The translations under genes and the position numbers were made by a program. From a virus: DNA of 64,000 bases. Position 1 is the stretch's first letter. Each line of letters begins with the position of its first letter. Shown here piece by piece: positions 1 to 9,510 of the stretch. The DNA is taken from the IMG/VR virus record IMGVR_UViG_3300024999_000073, positions 1-64,000 of that record, one strand, 5' to 3'. The notes beneath the pieces are model-generated. The model worked only from the letters and a program-made list of their open reading frames with translations, made no database searches and was not told the origin of the DNA.

Positions 1-957
1 GGAGTACAAGATGCCACAAATTCTGTGTTCAGCGGAGGCGTGATCTCCGGGTGCACCTACGGCGTCAACTCCGGCAGCGGGCATACGTTCAGCGGGGGTG
101 CGATCTCCGGGTGCACCTACGGCGTCAACTCCGGCAGCGGGCATACGTTCAGCGGGGGTGCGATCTCCGGGTGCGCCCTAGGCGTCTACTCCGGCAGCGG
201 GCATACGTTCAGCGGGGGCGTTATCTCCGGGTGCTCCCAAGGCGTCAACTCCGGCAGCGGGCATACGTTCAGCGGGGGCGTTATCTCCGGGTGCTCCCAA
301 GGCGTCAACTCCGGCAGCGGGCATTTTCAATGGCCGGGTATAGTGATGTCTGGTAATACTAGAGATATGTATGGATTGTGCGTGTTCGATGGTTATGCAG
401 CGTCTCTCAACAGTACAACGCAAGTGGCTGCCTTCAATAACAACGTCGAGGGCCTCAATCCTCCGAATGGCCGGGCACAGATCGTCATCCGGGACATCGG
501 CGGCGCCCCTGGCGCGCTGAAAGCCTGGATGTACGCAGGCAGAATCACCGACCGCAGCGGCATAGAACCAAATTTCGCTATTGGCGCAACCAGGAAGTAT
601 ATCTTCGAGAACAATGCTACACCGGTATTCTTAGATAGAGTAATCTATGCCGAAGCAGGCAAACCCATTTGGGCGAATGTCTCTATGCAAAAAGATGTTA
701 ATGGGATGACCGAAACTCCAAGAGTGCAGATATTTGACGAGGCGTATGATCCATTCGACGGGTATGCGGTCGGAGCAGAGCAGGTCATGGCTGATGATCT
801 TGTTCAGCACGACTATGTGTTAACCTATACGGCGCTGAGGACAGGAAATCACGTTGTACGAATACGAGGAAAGAATGCAGCTGGTAATTTATATGCGGGA
901 ATGAGAATTTTAATTGGGAGTCTTTACCCGATATTTGGTGAGTTGATTGTGAGGTAG
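1..957 (+). CDS. Tail-fibre/adhesin-like protein with 20-aa repeats, 5' end outside window
   Basis: The reading frame is open to base 1, so the true start lies upstream. The first ~105 codons hold five nearly identical 20-residue repeats (pattern FSGG-ISGC-GVNSGSGHT), each encoded by a 60-bp unit. The remaining ~200 residues are non-repetitive, rich in beta-type residues and lack a recognisable catalytic motif. It ends 2 nt before the next gene, at the head of a run of virion-surface genes. A host-contact or fibre role is inferred from repeat architecture and neighbours. I do not recognise a named family. Confidence 0.6.
   Translation, partial: GVQDATNSVFSGGVISGCTYGVNSGSGHTFSGGAISGCTYGVNSGSGHTFSGGAISGCALGVYSGSGHTFSGGVISGCSQGVNSGSGHTFSGGVISGCSQGVNSGSGHFQWPGIVMSGNTRDMYGLCVFDGYAASLNSTTQVAAFNNNVEGLNPPNGRAQIVIRDIGGAPGALKAWMYAGRITDRSGIEPNFAIGATRKYIFENNATPVFLDRVIYAEAGKPIWANVSMQKDVNGMTETPRVQIFDEAYDPFDGYAVGAEQVMADDLVQHDYVLTYTALRTGNHVVRIRGKNAAGNLYAGMRILIGSLYPIFGELIVR
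28..324 (+). repeat. Five tandem 60-bp coding repeats
   Basis: Units begin near 28, 88, 148, 208 and 268 and differ by only a few bases, so they read in-frame as a 20-residue repeat. The near identity at DNA level suggests recent expansion and easy copy-number change. The array may continue left of the window. Confidence 0.9.
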
Positions 958-959
958 GT

Positions 960-1529
960 ATGTATCTAGGCGCATGGTGGATTGACGATTTACTTACATT
1001 TACTTGTAACACTCATAATCCGTTTTCTGGGACTGCCCAAGATGCCGATTTCGATCTTACTTATAGGATTTATGAGGATGATACTGTTGTTCCCATACTT
1101 ACGGGAACTATGATTCTTTTCGATCCTGTCAACACAGATGGATTTTATGAGAAGAAAATAACGTTATCGGCTGTCAATGGTTTTGAGGCCGGTAAGTCCT
1201 ATTGTATTCGCATCCACGCGACTGTAGGCGGGATAGTGGCTGTTCTCCCTCTCCATTTTCAGATAGCAAATTTCTTTCCTGCGGGTGCTATAGAGTATAC
1301 TTATGTAGTAACAGATACCGCGACTGGTCTGCCGATAGAAGGTGTAGAGGTCTGGATCGCTACCGATGCTCTAATGGCAAATATTGTTTGGAAAGGCGAG
1401 ACGGATGTGTTTGGAGTTGCACGCGACTTAAACAATAACAAACCCTGGCTTGATGCAGGCACATATTTTTTCTGGCTTAAAAAAGGCGATTTTAGTTTCA
1501 CAAATCCAGACACGGAAATTGTAAGCTAA
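960..1529 (+). CDS. Ig-like/CarboxypepD-regulatory-like virion protein
   Basis: A 189-aa protein of two apparent beta-sandwich modules. The first ~100 residues (GTAQDADFDLTYRIYEDDT, then TGTM and FEAGKSY) resemble Ig-like modules I know from phage adsorption proteins. The second (TATGLPIEGVEVWIATD, KGETDVFGVARD, then LDAGTYFFW) has the layout of a carboxypeptidase-regulatory-like fold. It probably serves as a structural or decoration module in the fibre/tail region. It begins 2 nt after the upstream fibre gene, so the two are likely co-translated. No enzyme residues are visible. Confidence 0.6.
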   Translation: MYLGAWWIDDLLTFTCNTHNPFSGTAQDADFDLTYRIYEDDTVVPILTGTMILFDPVNTDGFYEKKITLSAVNGFEAGKSYCIRIHATVGGIVAVLPLHFQIANFFPAGAIEYTYVVTDTATGLPIEGVEVWIATDALMANIVWKGETDVFGVARDLNNNKPWLDAGTYFFWLKKGDFSFTNPDTEIVS

Positions 1530-1539
1530 GGAGTGTTTT

Positions 1540-2907
1540 ATGCCTAGCTCTGGTACAGGATTTGGAACTCCAATAACAGATGGGACTCCTTCGTTCCCTT
1601 CGGAGACCCTAGTACAGCCATTCCCATACACGCTTCTATCTGTAGATAGATTCGCAAAGATCATGGGCATAACCCCCGCTCATTTCTGGGGAGCTATGGC
1701 ACCAAGTGTAAATCCCAAAGTATTTCCTGAAAGCATCTGCGCTTCAGTTTGGAAGAAATATGCCTGGCAGTCAAATGATAAAGTAAGCCGTTATGATCTG
1801 GCTATAGAGATCGCCCGCGCCGAACAAGATGTTGCGAATGTTCTCGGATATTGGCCTGCACCGCATTGGGTCGACAATGAGAAGCTCATGTATCCCCGTT
1901 ATTATAGGCGTGACCTTTTCACTGGCGGCGGCGACATTCGCGGCCTGGCAAAGTCTGTCACTTCAAAATGGGGAAAAGTTGTAAAGACCGGACAGCGGGC
2001 AGTATCATTGGTCGGAGTCGCATCAGTTGCCGGTGGTACTTTGCAATATCTGGATGAGGATGGGGATGGAGTCGCAGAGACCGCTGTAATAGGATTGGCG
2101 ACTACGCTCACGGATCCAACTGAGATAAAGATATACAGGCATGACCAAGCCGGGTATCCTGAATTCGAGATACGCGAGGCCAGGAGGAAATATATTACAG
2201 GCGGTTTCTTCTACGCGGTCTTCGACTCCTGGCTATTGATCGATGAGGGATTATGGGAAGCCTATCCTGTAGAGGGTGGCAATTTTGCGGTTGACATTTC
2301 CACTACGGCAAATTTTGTGACCTCAGTAGACGTTTATCGAGAGTATGTGGATACCACTGCCAATTCTTGTTATCTCAACTGGGAGAATGCCTATACAAAT
2401 TGTGCGGTATGTAATGGCGCTGGCTGTACGGTTTGTGCAACAATAGAACAGGGCGGTTGTTTGCGTATACGAGATGCTAATCAGGGAGAGTTAGCGCCTA
2501 TCCCGGCTGAGTATGATTCCGATACGGGCGAGTGGAATTATTCAGATTGGAGCACAAAAGGGCGCGAGCCTGATTATGTACGTGTCTATTATAGGGCCGG
2601 TATACAGTCGCGTGAATTCCTGGCTGGTAGAACGCATCTGGAAATGCCTTACGATCTGGCGCGTGTGATCGCTCATCTGGTGACTGCACGTATCGAAAGG
2701 CCATTTTGTGGATGTTCGAATATACAATCGCTTGCTGAATATCTACGTCAGGACGCGGCAAGATCAACCCCTGCTGGTGGTATGTTCTTCACTACCACCG
2801 ACCTGGTTAACAACTCATTCGGATCGAAGAATGGGGAAGTAGAGGCATGGCGTGCTTTAGTCTTAATGGGTGCAGATGACAAACGCGGGAATGTGGCGGT
2901 TATCTAA
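1540..2907 (+). CDS. Conserved virion protein, possible head-tail connector
   Basis: 455 aa with a strong RBS (AAGGAG) 7 nt before ATG. Residues ~85-110 (RYDLAIEIARAEQDVANVLG) form a helix of the kind seen in small head-tail adaptor proteins. A cysteine cluster CAVCNGAGCTVC around residue 290 could bind zinc. The C-terminal half (YDLARVIAHLVTARIERPFCGC) is again helical. It lies between fibre genes and a small duplicated gene. A connector or neck role is only inferred; I do not recognise the family. Confidence 0.5.
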   Translation: MPSSGTGFGTPITDGTPSFPSETLVQPFPYTLLSVDRFAKIMGITPAHFWGAMAPSVNPKVFPESICASVWKKYAWQSNDKVSRYDLAIEIARAEQDVANVLGYWPAPHWVDNEKLMYPRYYRRDLFTGGGDIRGLAKSVTSKWGKVVKTGQRAVSLVGVASVAGGTLQYLDEDGDGVAETAVIGLATTLTDPTEIKIYRHDQAGYPEFEIREARRKYITGGFFYAVFDSWLLIDEGLWEAYPVEGGNFAVDISTTANFVTSVDVYREYVDTTANSCYLNWENAYTNCAVCNGAGCTVCATIEQGGCLRIRDANQGELAPIPAEYDSDTGEWNYSDWSTKGREPDYVRVYYRAGIQSREFLAGRTHLEMPYDLARVIAHLVTARIERPFCGCSNIQSLAEYLRQDAARSTPAGGMFFTTTDLVNNSFGSKNGEVEAWRALVLMGADDKRGNVAVI

Positions 2908-2920
2908 GAGAGAGAGGTTT

Positions 2921-3253
2921 ATGATGGCTCCTCAAATAAACGAGAACAAACAATATCTGGTAGGAACGAAGGCTGTGGCAGGCTATAATACGCTCATTGC
3001 TGCGCCTGGAGTTAGCAGGCATATTGTCGTGCATCGCTTTATCATCCAGAACGAAGGCGCGACCGCCGTGACTGCGCAGCTATGCGATTATCTTTCCCCT
3101 CACTGGCGTGCGCTTTTGCAAAATCAAGGCGATGCCTTAGTGATGGATTTCCCCGTTGACGATCTGTGGTGGCTTGGGTTGAATTCGCCGCTGCAACTGC
3201 ACCTGAGTGCGGCTATTTCAGTGGGATATAGCATCGAATTCGAGTACGCATAA
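2921..3253 (+). CDS. Small virion protein, copy 1 of a duplicated gene
   Basis: 110 aa starting MMAPQINENKQ, chosen because this start follows GAGAGAGG and matches the start of its second copy at 4794-5126. A longer in-frame start upstream would overlap the previous gene. Middle residues (PGVSRHIVVHRFIIQNE) are identical in the two copies and long DNA stretches are unchanged, so the duplication is recent. It is beta-rich and may be a small trimerising or decoration protein beside the fibre genes. Function unknown. Confidence 0.7.
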   Translation: MMAPQINENKQYLVGTKAVAGYNTLIAAPGVSRHIVVHRFIIQNEGATAVTAQLCDYLSPHWRALLQNQGDALVMDFPVDDLWWLGLNSPLQLHLSAAISVGYSIEFEYA

Positions 3254-3270
3254 TCGAAAAAGAGGCTGGA

Positions 3271-4758
3271 ATGAAACTCTTTAGGCCTCCACCCATATTA
3301 AAAGGAAATGTTGGATTTTTATTGATTTACACCGACGCCGACAATACCACGACTTTTGATCCGTCCTGGACGTTTAGCGATGCATCTGTGATGACCGTAG
3401 ATTGGGGTGATGGTTCTGCACCACAGAGTCATGCTACTGGACTAAGCCATACCTATGCAGATGGAAGTCGGAAACTTGTCAGGTTCAGTTGCCCGAATTG
3501 GTTGAAGCTGACCAGCTTCAATGTCAACGCTGACGTATGCCGACTATCTCCGCCGAGTTTTGCGATGGCGAAGGCATTGGGTTGGCTTTATTTACACACC
3601 AATCAATTCAGCGGCGCGCTGCCGAGCTTCGCTGCCCATACAGTGTTGCGAGTATTATATATACACAACAACCAATTCAGCGGAACGTTGCCTGGTTTTG
3701 CGACGTGCACATTGTTGACCCAATTTCGCGCAGAGTCTAATCAATTCAGCGGCGCGCTGCCGAGCTTCGCGGCTTGCGTACTGTTGACCGACTGGCGTGC
3801 AAATGTCAATCAGTTCAGCGGAACACTCCCCTCTTTCGCGGCGTGCATAAAGCTGACCAGATGGGAAGCGAATTATAACCAATTTACCGGCACGTTGCCC
3901 TCCTTCGCAGCCTGCACCCTGCTGGTTTATTGGAACGGAAAGGCCAACCAATTCAGCGGAACGTTGCCTAGTTTCGCGACCTGCACGCTATTGGAGAATT
4001 GGCAAGGGATGGAAAACCAATTCAGCGGTACTCTGCCATCGTTCGCAGCATGTATAAAACTGAAGATCTGGTATGGCGATACTTGCCAGTACACCGGAGC
4101 GCTGCCATCCTTCACGACCTGCGTCGATCTAATAGAGTTCGACGCAAGCAGCAATGAGTTCAGCGAAGAACTGCCCTCCTTCGCGGGTTGTGTGTTGCTG
4201 GATTATTTCGATATACATAACAACCAATTCAGTGGAACGCTGCCCTCATTCGCGGCTTGTACGCTGCTCGAGGACTGGCGCTGTGACGATAACCAGTTCA
4301 CGGGAACCCTGCCTAGCTTCGCGGCCTGTACTTTGTTGGAGCAACGCTGGTATTGCTATAACAATCAGTTCAGCGGCACTCTACCGTCCTTTACAACCTG
4401 CACGCTATTGAAGGTATGGAATGGGAGCATAAACCAATTCAGTGGCACCATTCCATCCTTTGCGGGCTGCGTTGCGCTGGAAGAATGGTACGGCTTTGCC
4501 AACCAATTCAGTGGCTATGAAGCCGGGGGGTTCGCCACTCAGCCAAACCTGACCCAATTGAGTTTCTATATTAATAGTTTGACGCAAGCAGCAGTCGATG
4601 CTATTCTTGCCGACCTGGTAACCAGTCTGGGCGTTCCAGGACGCGTTACGTGCACGGTATCGCTAGGAGGAACGGGCAACTCCCCTCCAAGCGCGGCTGG
4701 TTTGGCCTTAAGAGCTACGCTTGTCGCGGCTGGATGGACAGTAAATGTAAATCCTTGA
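3271..4758 (+). CDS. Leucine-rich-repeat-like surface protein with PKD-like N-terminus
   Basis: 495 aa. The N-terminal ~80 residues carry a PKD-like signature (VDWGDGS, then LSHTYADG). Then follow about 14 repeats of ~23 residues with consensus NQFSGTLPSFAACTLL, resembling the N-x-FSG-x-LP unit of plant-type LRRs, ending in a non-repeat cap (TQAAVDAILADL, AAGWTVNV). Some repeats diverge (NEFSEELP, CQYTGALP). LRR solenoids normally bind protein or glycan ligands, so a receptor-binding tail role is inferred. The gene is flanked on both sides by copies of the same 110-aa gene. Confidence 0.75.
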   Translation: MKLFRPPPILKGNVGFLLIYTDADNTTTFDPSWTFSDASVMTVDWGDGSAPQSHATGLSHTYADGSRKLVRFSCPNWLKLTSFNVNADVCRLSPPSFAMAKALGWLYLHTNQFSGALPSFAAHTVLRVLYIHNNQFSGTLPGFATCTLLTQFRAESNQFSGALPSFAACVLLTDWRANVNQFSGTLPSFAACIKLTRWEANYNQFTGTLPSFAACTLLVYWNGKANQFSGTLPSFATCTLLENWQGMENQFSGTLPSFAACIKLKIWYGDTCQYTGALPSFTTCVDLIEFDASSNEFSEELPSFAGCVLLDYFDIHNNQFSGTLPSFAACTLLEDWRCDDNQFTGTLPSFAACTLLEQRWYCYNNQFSGTLPSFTTCTLLKVWNGSINQFSGTIPSFAGCVALEEWYGFANQFSGYEAGGFATQPNLTQLSFYINSLTQAAVDAILADLVTSLGVPGRVTCTVSLGGTGNSPPSAAGLALRATLVAAGWTVNVNP

Positions 4759-4793
4759 TCCAATAATGTCGCGCTTACTAAGACAGAGAGGTT

Positions 4794-5126
4794 ATGATGG
4801 CTCCTCAAATAAACGAAAATAAACAACATCTTGTGGGTACAGCAGCAGTTGCAGGCTATAACACAATCATCGCTGCGCCTGGAGTTAGCAGGCATATTGT
4901 CGTGCATCGTTTTATCATCCAGAACGAGAATCCATCGGCTGTGACTGCGCAGCTATGCGATTATCTTTCCCCTCACTGGCGTGCGCTTTTGCAAAATCAA
5001 GGCGATGCCTTAGTGATGGATTTCCCCGTTGACGATCTGTGGTGGCTTGGCCTGAATGCGCCCTTGCAACTCCATTTGAGCGGTGCGCTTACAGTCGGAT
5101 ACAGCATCGAATTCGAGTACGCTTAA
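4794..5126 (+). CDS. Small virion protein, copy 2 of a duplicated gene
   Basis: 110 aa, same length and start (MMAPQINENKQ) as the copy at 2921-3253. Differences cluster at residues ~12-20, ~45-50 and near the C-terminus, with near-identical DNA between. RBS AGAGAGG lies just before the ATG. The two copies bracket the LRR-like gene and would allow homologous deletion or exchange of it. Function unknown. Confidence 0.7.
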   Translation: MMAPQINENKQHLVGTAAVAGYNTIIAAPGVSRHIVVHRFIIQNENPSAVTAQLCDYLSPHWRALLQNQGDALVMDFPVDDLWWLGLNAPLQLHLSGALTVGYSIEFEYA

Positions 5127-5139
5127 AAGGTTTTGTCTC

Positions 5140-7194
5140 ATGACAGTTAAACCGCCTCCACAATTGGGAAAAAGAATTCCAACGACGGTATATTTTACAG
5201 ACGGTTTCAATCGCTATGATGGCGATCTAGACAACGGCTGGCAATATACCGATGGCCTGTGGATGATTGTGTCTAGTAGAGCAGTTGGAAATCCTGGGAT
5301 GGGACCTAATCTGCTTGTCGATGGCGGAATGGAGAATTGGAATAGCCCAACCGATTTGACCAATTGGACAGAGGTTGTGGCAGGAGCGAGTACAGTCAAT
5401 CAGGAGGGCGTAGACATTCATGGGGGTACATATTGCACCAGGATGGATGGAGACGCCAATAATAACAGCGCGGAAATCAGGCAATCCGCTTTAGCAGCGA
5501 TTGGAGATTGGCTGTACTTCTCGCATTGGGGCAAGGGGTCGGGATCCCCGGCTGCGATATGGCAAGTTTTGACCGATTCAGTGACACTCCAACAACTTCA
5601 AGGCTCTACTTGGGCCAATTATTTCGCCACACGCAGAATACTTAGCAACGCCTATTTTTATCTCAAAAGAGCTTCATTCGCAAACAAATCAATTTACCTC
5701 GACGACGCTGCGGTATATAAACTGACTTTTGTTGACATGCTTTGCACCAGAAACGCTAACACACAGAATCCCGATCATAGCGTCAAGTTGACCATAGCCG
5801 CAGATATGCAGGCAGGTTTGATTACTTGTCTAGACGACAGGAATAATCCCCAGAATTATATTCTAGTTTATATTGATAGGAACACGGCTGCTGGAACAAA
5901 AATCTCAATGGAAAAAGTTGTTTCAGGTGTACGCACAAGCCTTATAGCGCCAACGGCGATAACTTATGGGGTAGACAAACCACTCAGAATAGTCAAAGAT
6001 GGCACAAACGTAAGTATGTACTACGATGGCGTTCAGGTTGGAGCAACGCAGACCATAAGTAATATCGAGATCATTAATAACACATATCATGGCTTTCTCA
6101 CGAGTTCTCCGAATAACTCTTTTGAGGATTATTCGATAACAGGCGCTTATGTATCCACACAAGATTGGCCTGGCGTCGGCGATACTGTATATGTCACGAA
6201 CTTAGGAGATAGCGGCCCCGGCAGTCTGCGCGCTGCGCTGGCCCTGACGTCCCCGAAGACGATCAAATTCAATATATGTGGCAATATCGACTTGCTTTCA
6301 ACTCTTACATTATCACAACCAGGCCACATTATTGATGGGAGCAGCGCCCCTTATGGAGGCGTATGTCTCAGAAAATATGGCATCTACGTTGATACCGAGA
6401 ATATCACTATTCGGCATATTCGCATCCGTCCAGGCAGCGATAATGGCAATGACATTGATGCAATTGGCACGAGTGTAAATTGCGACAATTTGTTAGTCGA
6501 ATACTGTAGCCTGTCCTGGTCTACTGATGAGCTTTTCGGGAGCTATGGAACAAATATCATTATTCGCTATTGCTTGCTGTACGAACCCTTGAACAATGCT
6601 GGGCATCCTTACGGCCCGATCTGGTCTGGTCTGGTTTCGCACAACGTTGACTTCCATCACAACTTGGTTGGATTGTCAACTTATCGTTGCCCGAAAGTAG
6701 ACAACGGCGCGGATCATTATTCGAGAGTTGCGAACAATGTAATCTACACCAGCCGATGGGTTACAATCGACACCCCCATCATTGGAGAGACAGTTTATGA
6801 GCAATATATAGACATCATGAGCAATTATTTCATAGCCGATCCAACTTGGGTCGCAACGTATGAGATCGAGACCTTTGACGCGCAGGTTCAAGCACACGTA
6901 TATTTGAACGGCAATATTGGCCCCCATCGTCCAACTCTCCTTATAGATGAATTGGAACTTATCTATCCTGGGGATGAGGCTTTTTTCGATTTGGTTGGCA
7001 GCCCCATTCAACCTGCACCGGATTGGCTGACAGATTATCTGACAGCTTATGCCGATGTTCTGGCGAACGCAGGCGCGACACTGCCTAAGAGAGACGTTTC
7101 AGACACACGCATCATAAACCATGTGATTGCCCTAACCGGTGCATTGATAACCGACCCAAGTGAAGTCGGAGGCTGGCCTGATCTGACAGTATAG
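5140..7194 (+). CDS. Tailspike-like protein with pectate-lyase-type beta-helix
   Basis: 684 aa from ATG 5140 (AAAGG 9 nt upstream); the longer in-frame start at 5083 would overlap the previous gene. Residues ~1-330 look like carbohydrate-binding/LamG-type jelly rolls. Residues ~345-600 match a pectate-lyase-like right-handed beta-helix: YVTNLGDSGPGSLRAAL entry, HIIDGSSAPYGG, ITIRHIRIRPGSD and NLLVEYCSLSWSTDE. Such phage proteins bind and usually cleave host polysaccharide at the tail tip. Catalytic residues cannot be assigned by eye. Confidence 0.8.
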   Translation: MTVKPPPQLGKRIPTTVYFTDGFNRYDGDLDNGWQYTDGLWMIVSSRAVGNPGMGPNLLVDGGMENWNSPTDLTNWTEVVAGASTVNQEGVDIHGGTYCTRMDGDANNNSAEIRQSALAAIGDWLYFSHWGKGSGSPAAIWQVLTDSVTLQQLQGSTWANYFATRRILSNAYFYLKRASFANKSIYLDDAAVYKLTFVDMLCTRNANTQNPDHSVKLTIAADMQAGLITCLDDRNNPQNYILVYIDRNTAAGTKISMEKVVSGVRTSLIAPTAITYGVDKPLRIVKDGTNVSMYYDGVQVGATQTISNIEIINNTYHGFLTSSPNNSFEDYSITGAYVSTQDWPGVGDTVYVTNLGDSGPGSLRAALALTSPKTIKFNICGNIDLLSTLTLSQPGHIIDGSSAPYGGVCLRKYGIYVDTENITIRHIRIRPGSDNGNDIDAIGTSVNCDNLLVEYCSLSWSTDELFGSYGTNIIIRYCLLYEPLNNAGHPYGPIWSGLVSHNVDFHHNLVGLSTYRCPKVDNGADHYSRVANNVIYTSRWVTIDTPIIGETVYEQYIDIMSNYFIADPTWVATYEIETFDAQVQAHVYLNGNIGPHRPTLLIDELELIYPGDEAFFDLVGSPIQPAPDWLTDYLTAYADVLANAGATLPKRDVSDTRIINHVIALTGALITDPSEVGGWPDLTV

Positions 7195-7201
7195 AGACAC
7201 C

Positions 7202-9478
7202 ATGAGCATACTTACTCCTGCACAAGCCTCTCAATCCCGTATATTTCTGATCGAAGGTCGGGCATCCCCCGATCATGCTCCCGCCTACATGTCACACCTG
7301 CGCGTGACGGGTATTAGCGAGGGCTTTGGGTCTATCGACCCCATCTTGATCCCAAACCCCGCGGGTCCCGGAGAATACATTCATGCGGGCGATGCAATAG
7401 GGGCGCTTGAGCTTCCCAAGACAGCTTTGCAGGGCCGTTTCGCAGTCGATCTGAGAAGCGCGCTATGGCGTTTAGCAAAGCGTCATTGTGCAGTCGACCT
7501 CCAAATTCACATAGGTACGTGCGAAGACCCACGTGACTTTAACAGCTTCAAGAAGGCTATCATCTTTGAAGAAGCGCGCCTGACGAGCTATAACACAGAT
7601 GACATTGGTATCCTGGCGGCCAGGGACAACGCCGAAGTTAATGAAACCACCGAAGTCGAAGGCGTAGAGATGTTCGAGATATTGCCTGTTCAATACAAAC
7701 CTCACGCGGGCACGATTATCACCAACGAGGCCGTCGATGCTGTTATCTGTGACAATTTTGGCTGTGGAGATTGTGAGAGCGGACTCGATGTGTGCTCTAA
7801 GATTTTCATCATTACTAAATCCGCTGGTGGATCGCCCTCCACTCCCGCCGATGTGGTCTATTCGCCAGATGGGGGCACAGCCTGGTACGCTCACGACATC
7901 GAAAGTCTGGGCGTCGCCGAAGACCCGTCTGCCATAGATTGCCTGTGGAAATATCTTGTGGTGGTATCGAACGCGTCTGGAAGTTTGCACTATGCTTTGA
8001 AGTCAGAATTCGATGGGCATACGGATCCAGTCTGGACAGAAGTAAGCACAGGCTTCGCAGTCGGCGGCGCTCCTAATGGCATATTCTCAATCGACGGAGT
8101 GGCTTTCATCGTCGGCGATGGCGGCTATATCTATCTTTGTGAAAATCCAACTCAAGGTGTAATGATCCAAAATTCAGGTACACTCACTACAGCTAAACTC
8201 GTGAAGGTTCACGCCATTAGCTCTACATTTGCCGTGGCCGTTGGTAATAATGGCGCTATTCTTTATACCAACGATGGCAGTACGTGGTTGCTTTCCCCCA
8301 CTTCTCCGGTAGGTTTTGCCGTGAATATTACCGCGCTATGGGTAAAATCAGAGACGGAATGGCTGGTGGGCACTTCCACTGGCAATCTCTATTATACCAA
8401 AAATGGCGGCCAAACCTGGATTCTCAAACCATTCCCCGGATATGGTACGGGTTCGGTAGAAGATATTTTCTTCTCCACCGATAGCGTCGGCTGGCTATCT
8501 CATTCCACGGCTACGCCGTTGGGACGCATCTTGCGCTCCTTTGATGGCGGGTATTCCTGGACAGTTACGCCAGAGGCCAGTAGTAGTATTTCTGCGAATG
8601 ATCGCATCAATGCCCTGGCTGGTTGTTATGCCGATCCTAATCTCATTATTGGCGTTGGACTTGGAGATGATAGCTCAGATGGTTTTATCACCATTGGGAG
8701 AGAGAAAAAGATATTCAGTGAAGGATTTGCCAGTGTAGGAGCAGGAATCTATGTACCGCCGCCGCCACCACCACCTGCGGAATATTATCAAAAAGTTTTG
8801 GCGCTCACGCCAGTGGCTTACTGGCCTTTATGGGAAGCTATTGGCCCGACTGCGGCTGATATTTCGGGCAATTCCTGTAATGGTGCTTATATTGGTACTC
8901 CTATTCTTGGGCAACCTGGCATTGGAGATGGACGCACCTGCCCCTACTTCGACGGTATAAATGATGTGGTCAATTGTTTCAGCGCCAACCTGCAAACTCT
9001 GTTCCCATATTCCGAAGGGTCTATCGCTATGTGGGCAAAAGTGTGGGACATTGCCTTCTGGACAGAAGTTGTTCGACGCCATTTCTTCATGTTTTACTGT
9101 GGAGGAGCAGGAAGTAACAATTACATCATGAATGCCCACTATTCGACTCAAAACAACTGTTATAACATCAAACACGACGTCTCTCCAAACTGGAATGACT
9201 ACCAATACTATCCCGCTGGCCCGCCAACCGGCTGGATGCACATTGCTATGACCTGGTCTGTCGCGGCCAACCACGTCTATATGTATTATAACGGCGGTGC
9301 CCAGTACACCCCTGGCGTCCTCGTTGCCATGTTAGCCAATTCACTCCATACCAATGACTGCTGCATAGGCGCTTACAACAATACCGCCCTCTATCCATTC
9401 AAGGGCTGGATTGCTCATTCAGTCTTGTTCGGGTATCCCTTAACTCCCGCACAAGTTCTATCTTTAGCGACAGTATAG
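7202..9478 (+). CDS. Tail-tube-like protein with BNR/Ycf48-like propeller and C-terminal LamG domain
   Basis: 758 aa. Residues ~1-190 (SQSRIFLIEGRA to ITNEAVDAVICD) are shared with 9852-11351. Residues ~200-500 hold propeller-type repeats (VGDGGYIY, VGNNGAILYTNDGSTW, VGTSTGNLYYT, RILRSFDGGYSW) as in Ycf48/BNR proteins. A proline run (PPPPPPP) then links to a LamG/concanavalin-like domain (ALTPVAYWPLWE, WMHIAMTWS, AQVLSLATV). Position just before tail chaperones and tape measure suggests the major tail protein or a variant of it; the added domains would decorate the tube. The tube role is inference. Confidence 0.6.
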   Translation: MSILTPAQASQSRIFLIEGRASPDHAPAYMSHLRVTGISEGFGSIDPILIPNPAGPGEYIHAGDAIGALELPKTALQGRFAVDLRSALWRLAKRHCAVDLQIHIGTCEDPRDFNSFKKAIIFEEARLTSYNTDDIGILAARDNAEVNETTEVEGVEMFEILPVQYKPHAGTIITNEAVDAVICDNFGCGDCESGLDVCSKIFIITKSAGGSPSTPADVVYSPDGGTAWYAHDIESLGVAEDPSAIDCLWKYLVVVSNASGSLHYALKSEFDGHTDPVWTEVSTGFAVGGAPNGIFSIDGVAFIVGDGGYIYLCENPTQGVMIQNSGTLTTAKLVKVHAISSTFAVAVGNNGAILYTNDGSTWLLSPTSPVGFAVNITALWVKSETEWLVGTSTGNLYYTKNGGQTWILKPFPGYGTGSVEDIFFSTDSVGWLSHSTATPLGRILRSFDGGYSWTVTPEASSSISANDRINALAGCYADPNLIIGVGLGDDSSDGFITIGREKKIFSEGFASVGAGIYVPPPPPPPAEYYQKVLALTPVAYWPLWEAIGPTAADISGNSCNGAYIGTPILGQPGIGDGRTCPYFDGINDVVNCFSANLQTLFPYSEGSIAMWAKVWDIAFWTEVVRRHFFMFYCGGAGSNNYIMNAHYSTQNNCYNIKHDVSPNWNDYQYYPAGPPTGWMHIAMTWSVAANHVYMYYNGGAQYTPGVLVAMLANSLHTNDCCIGAYNNTALYPFKGWIAHSVLFGYPLTPAQVLSLATV

Positions 9479-9486
9479 AGAAACGT

Positions 9487-9494
9487 GCTATAAT
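9487..9494 (+). promoter_or_regulatory. Possible extended -10 promoter
   Basis: TGC-TATAAT (TATAAT 9489-9494) lies 17 nt before the start of the 9511 gene, with no good -35. It could be an internal promoter within the late operon. Confidence 0.35.
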
Positions 9495-9510
9495 AAGACA
9501 GGTAAAAGCG

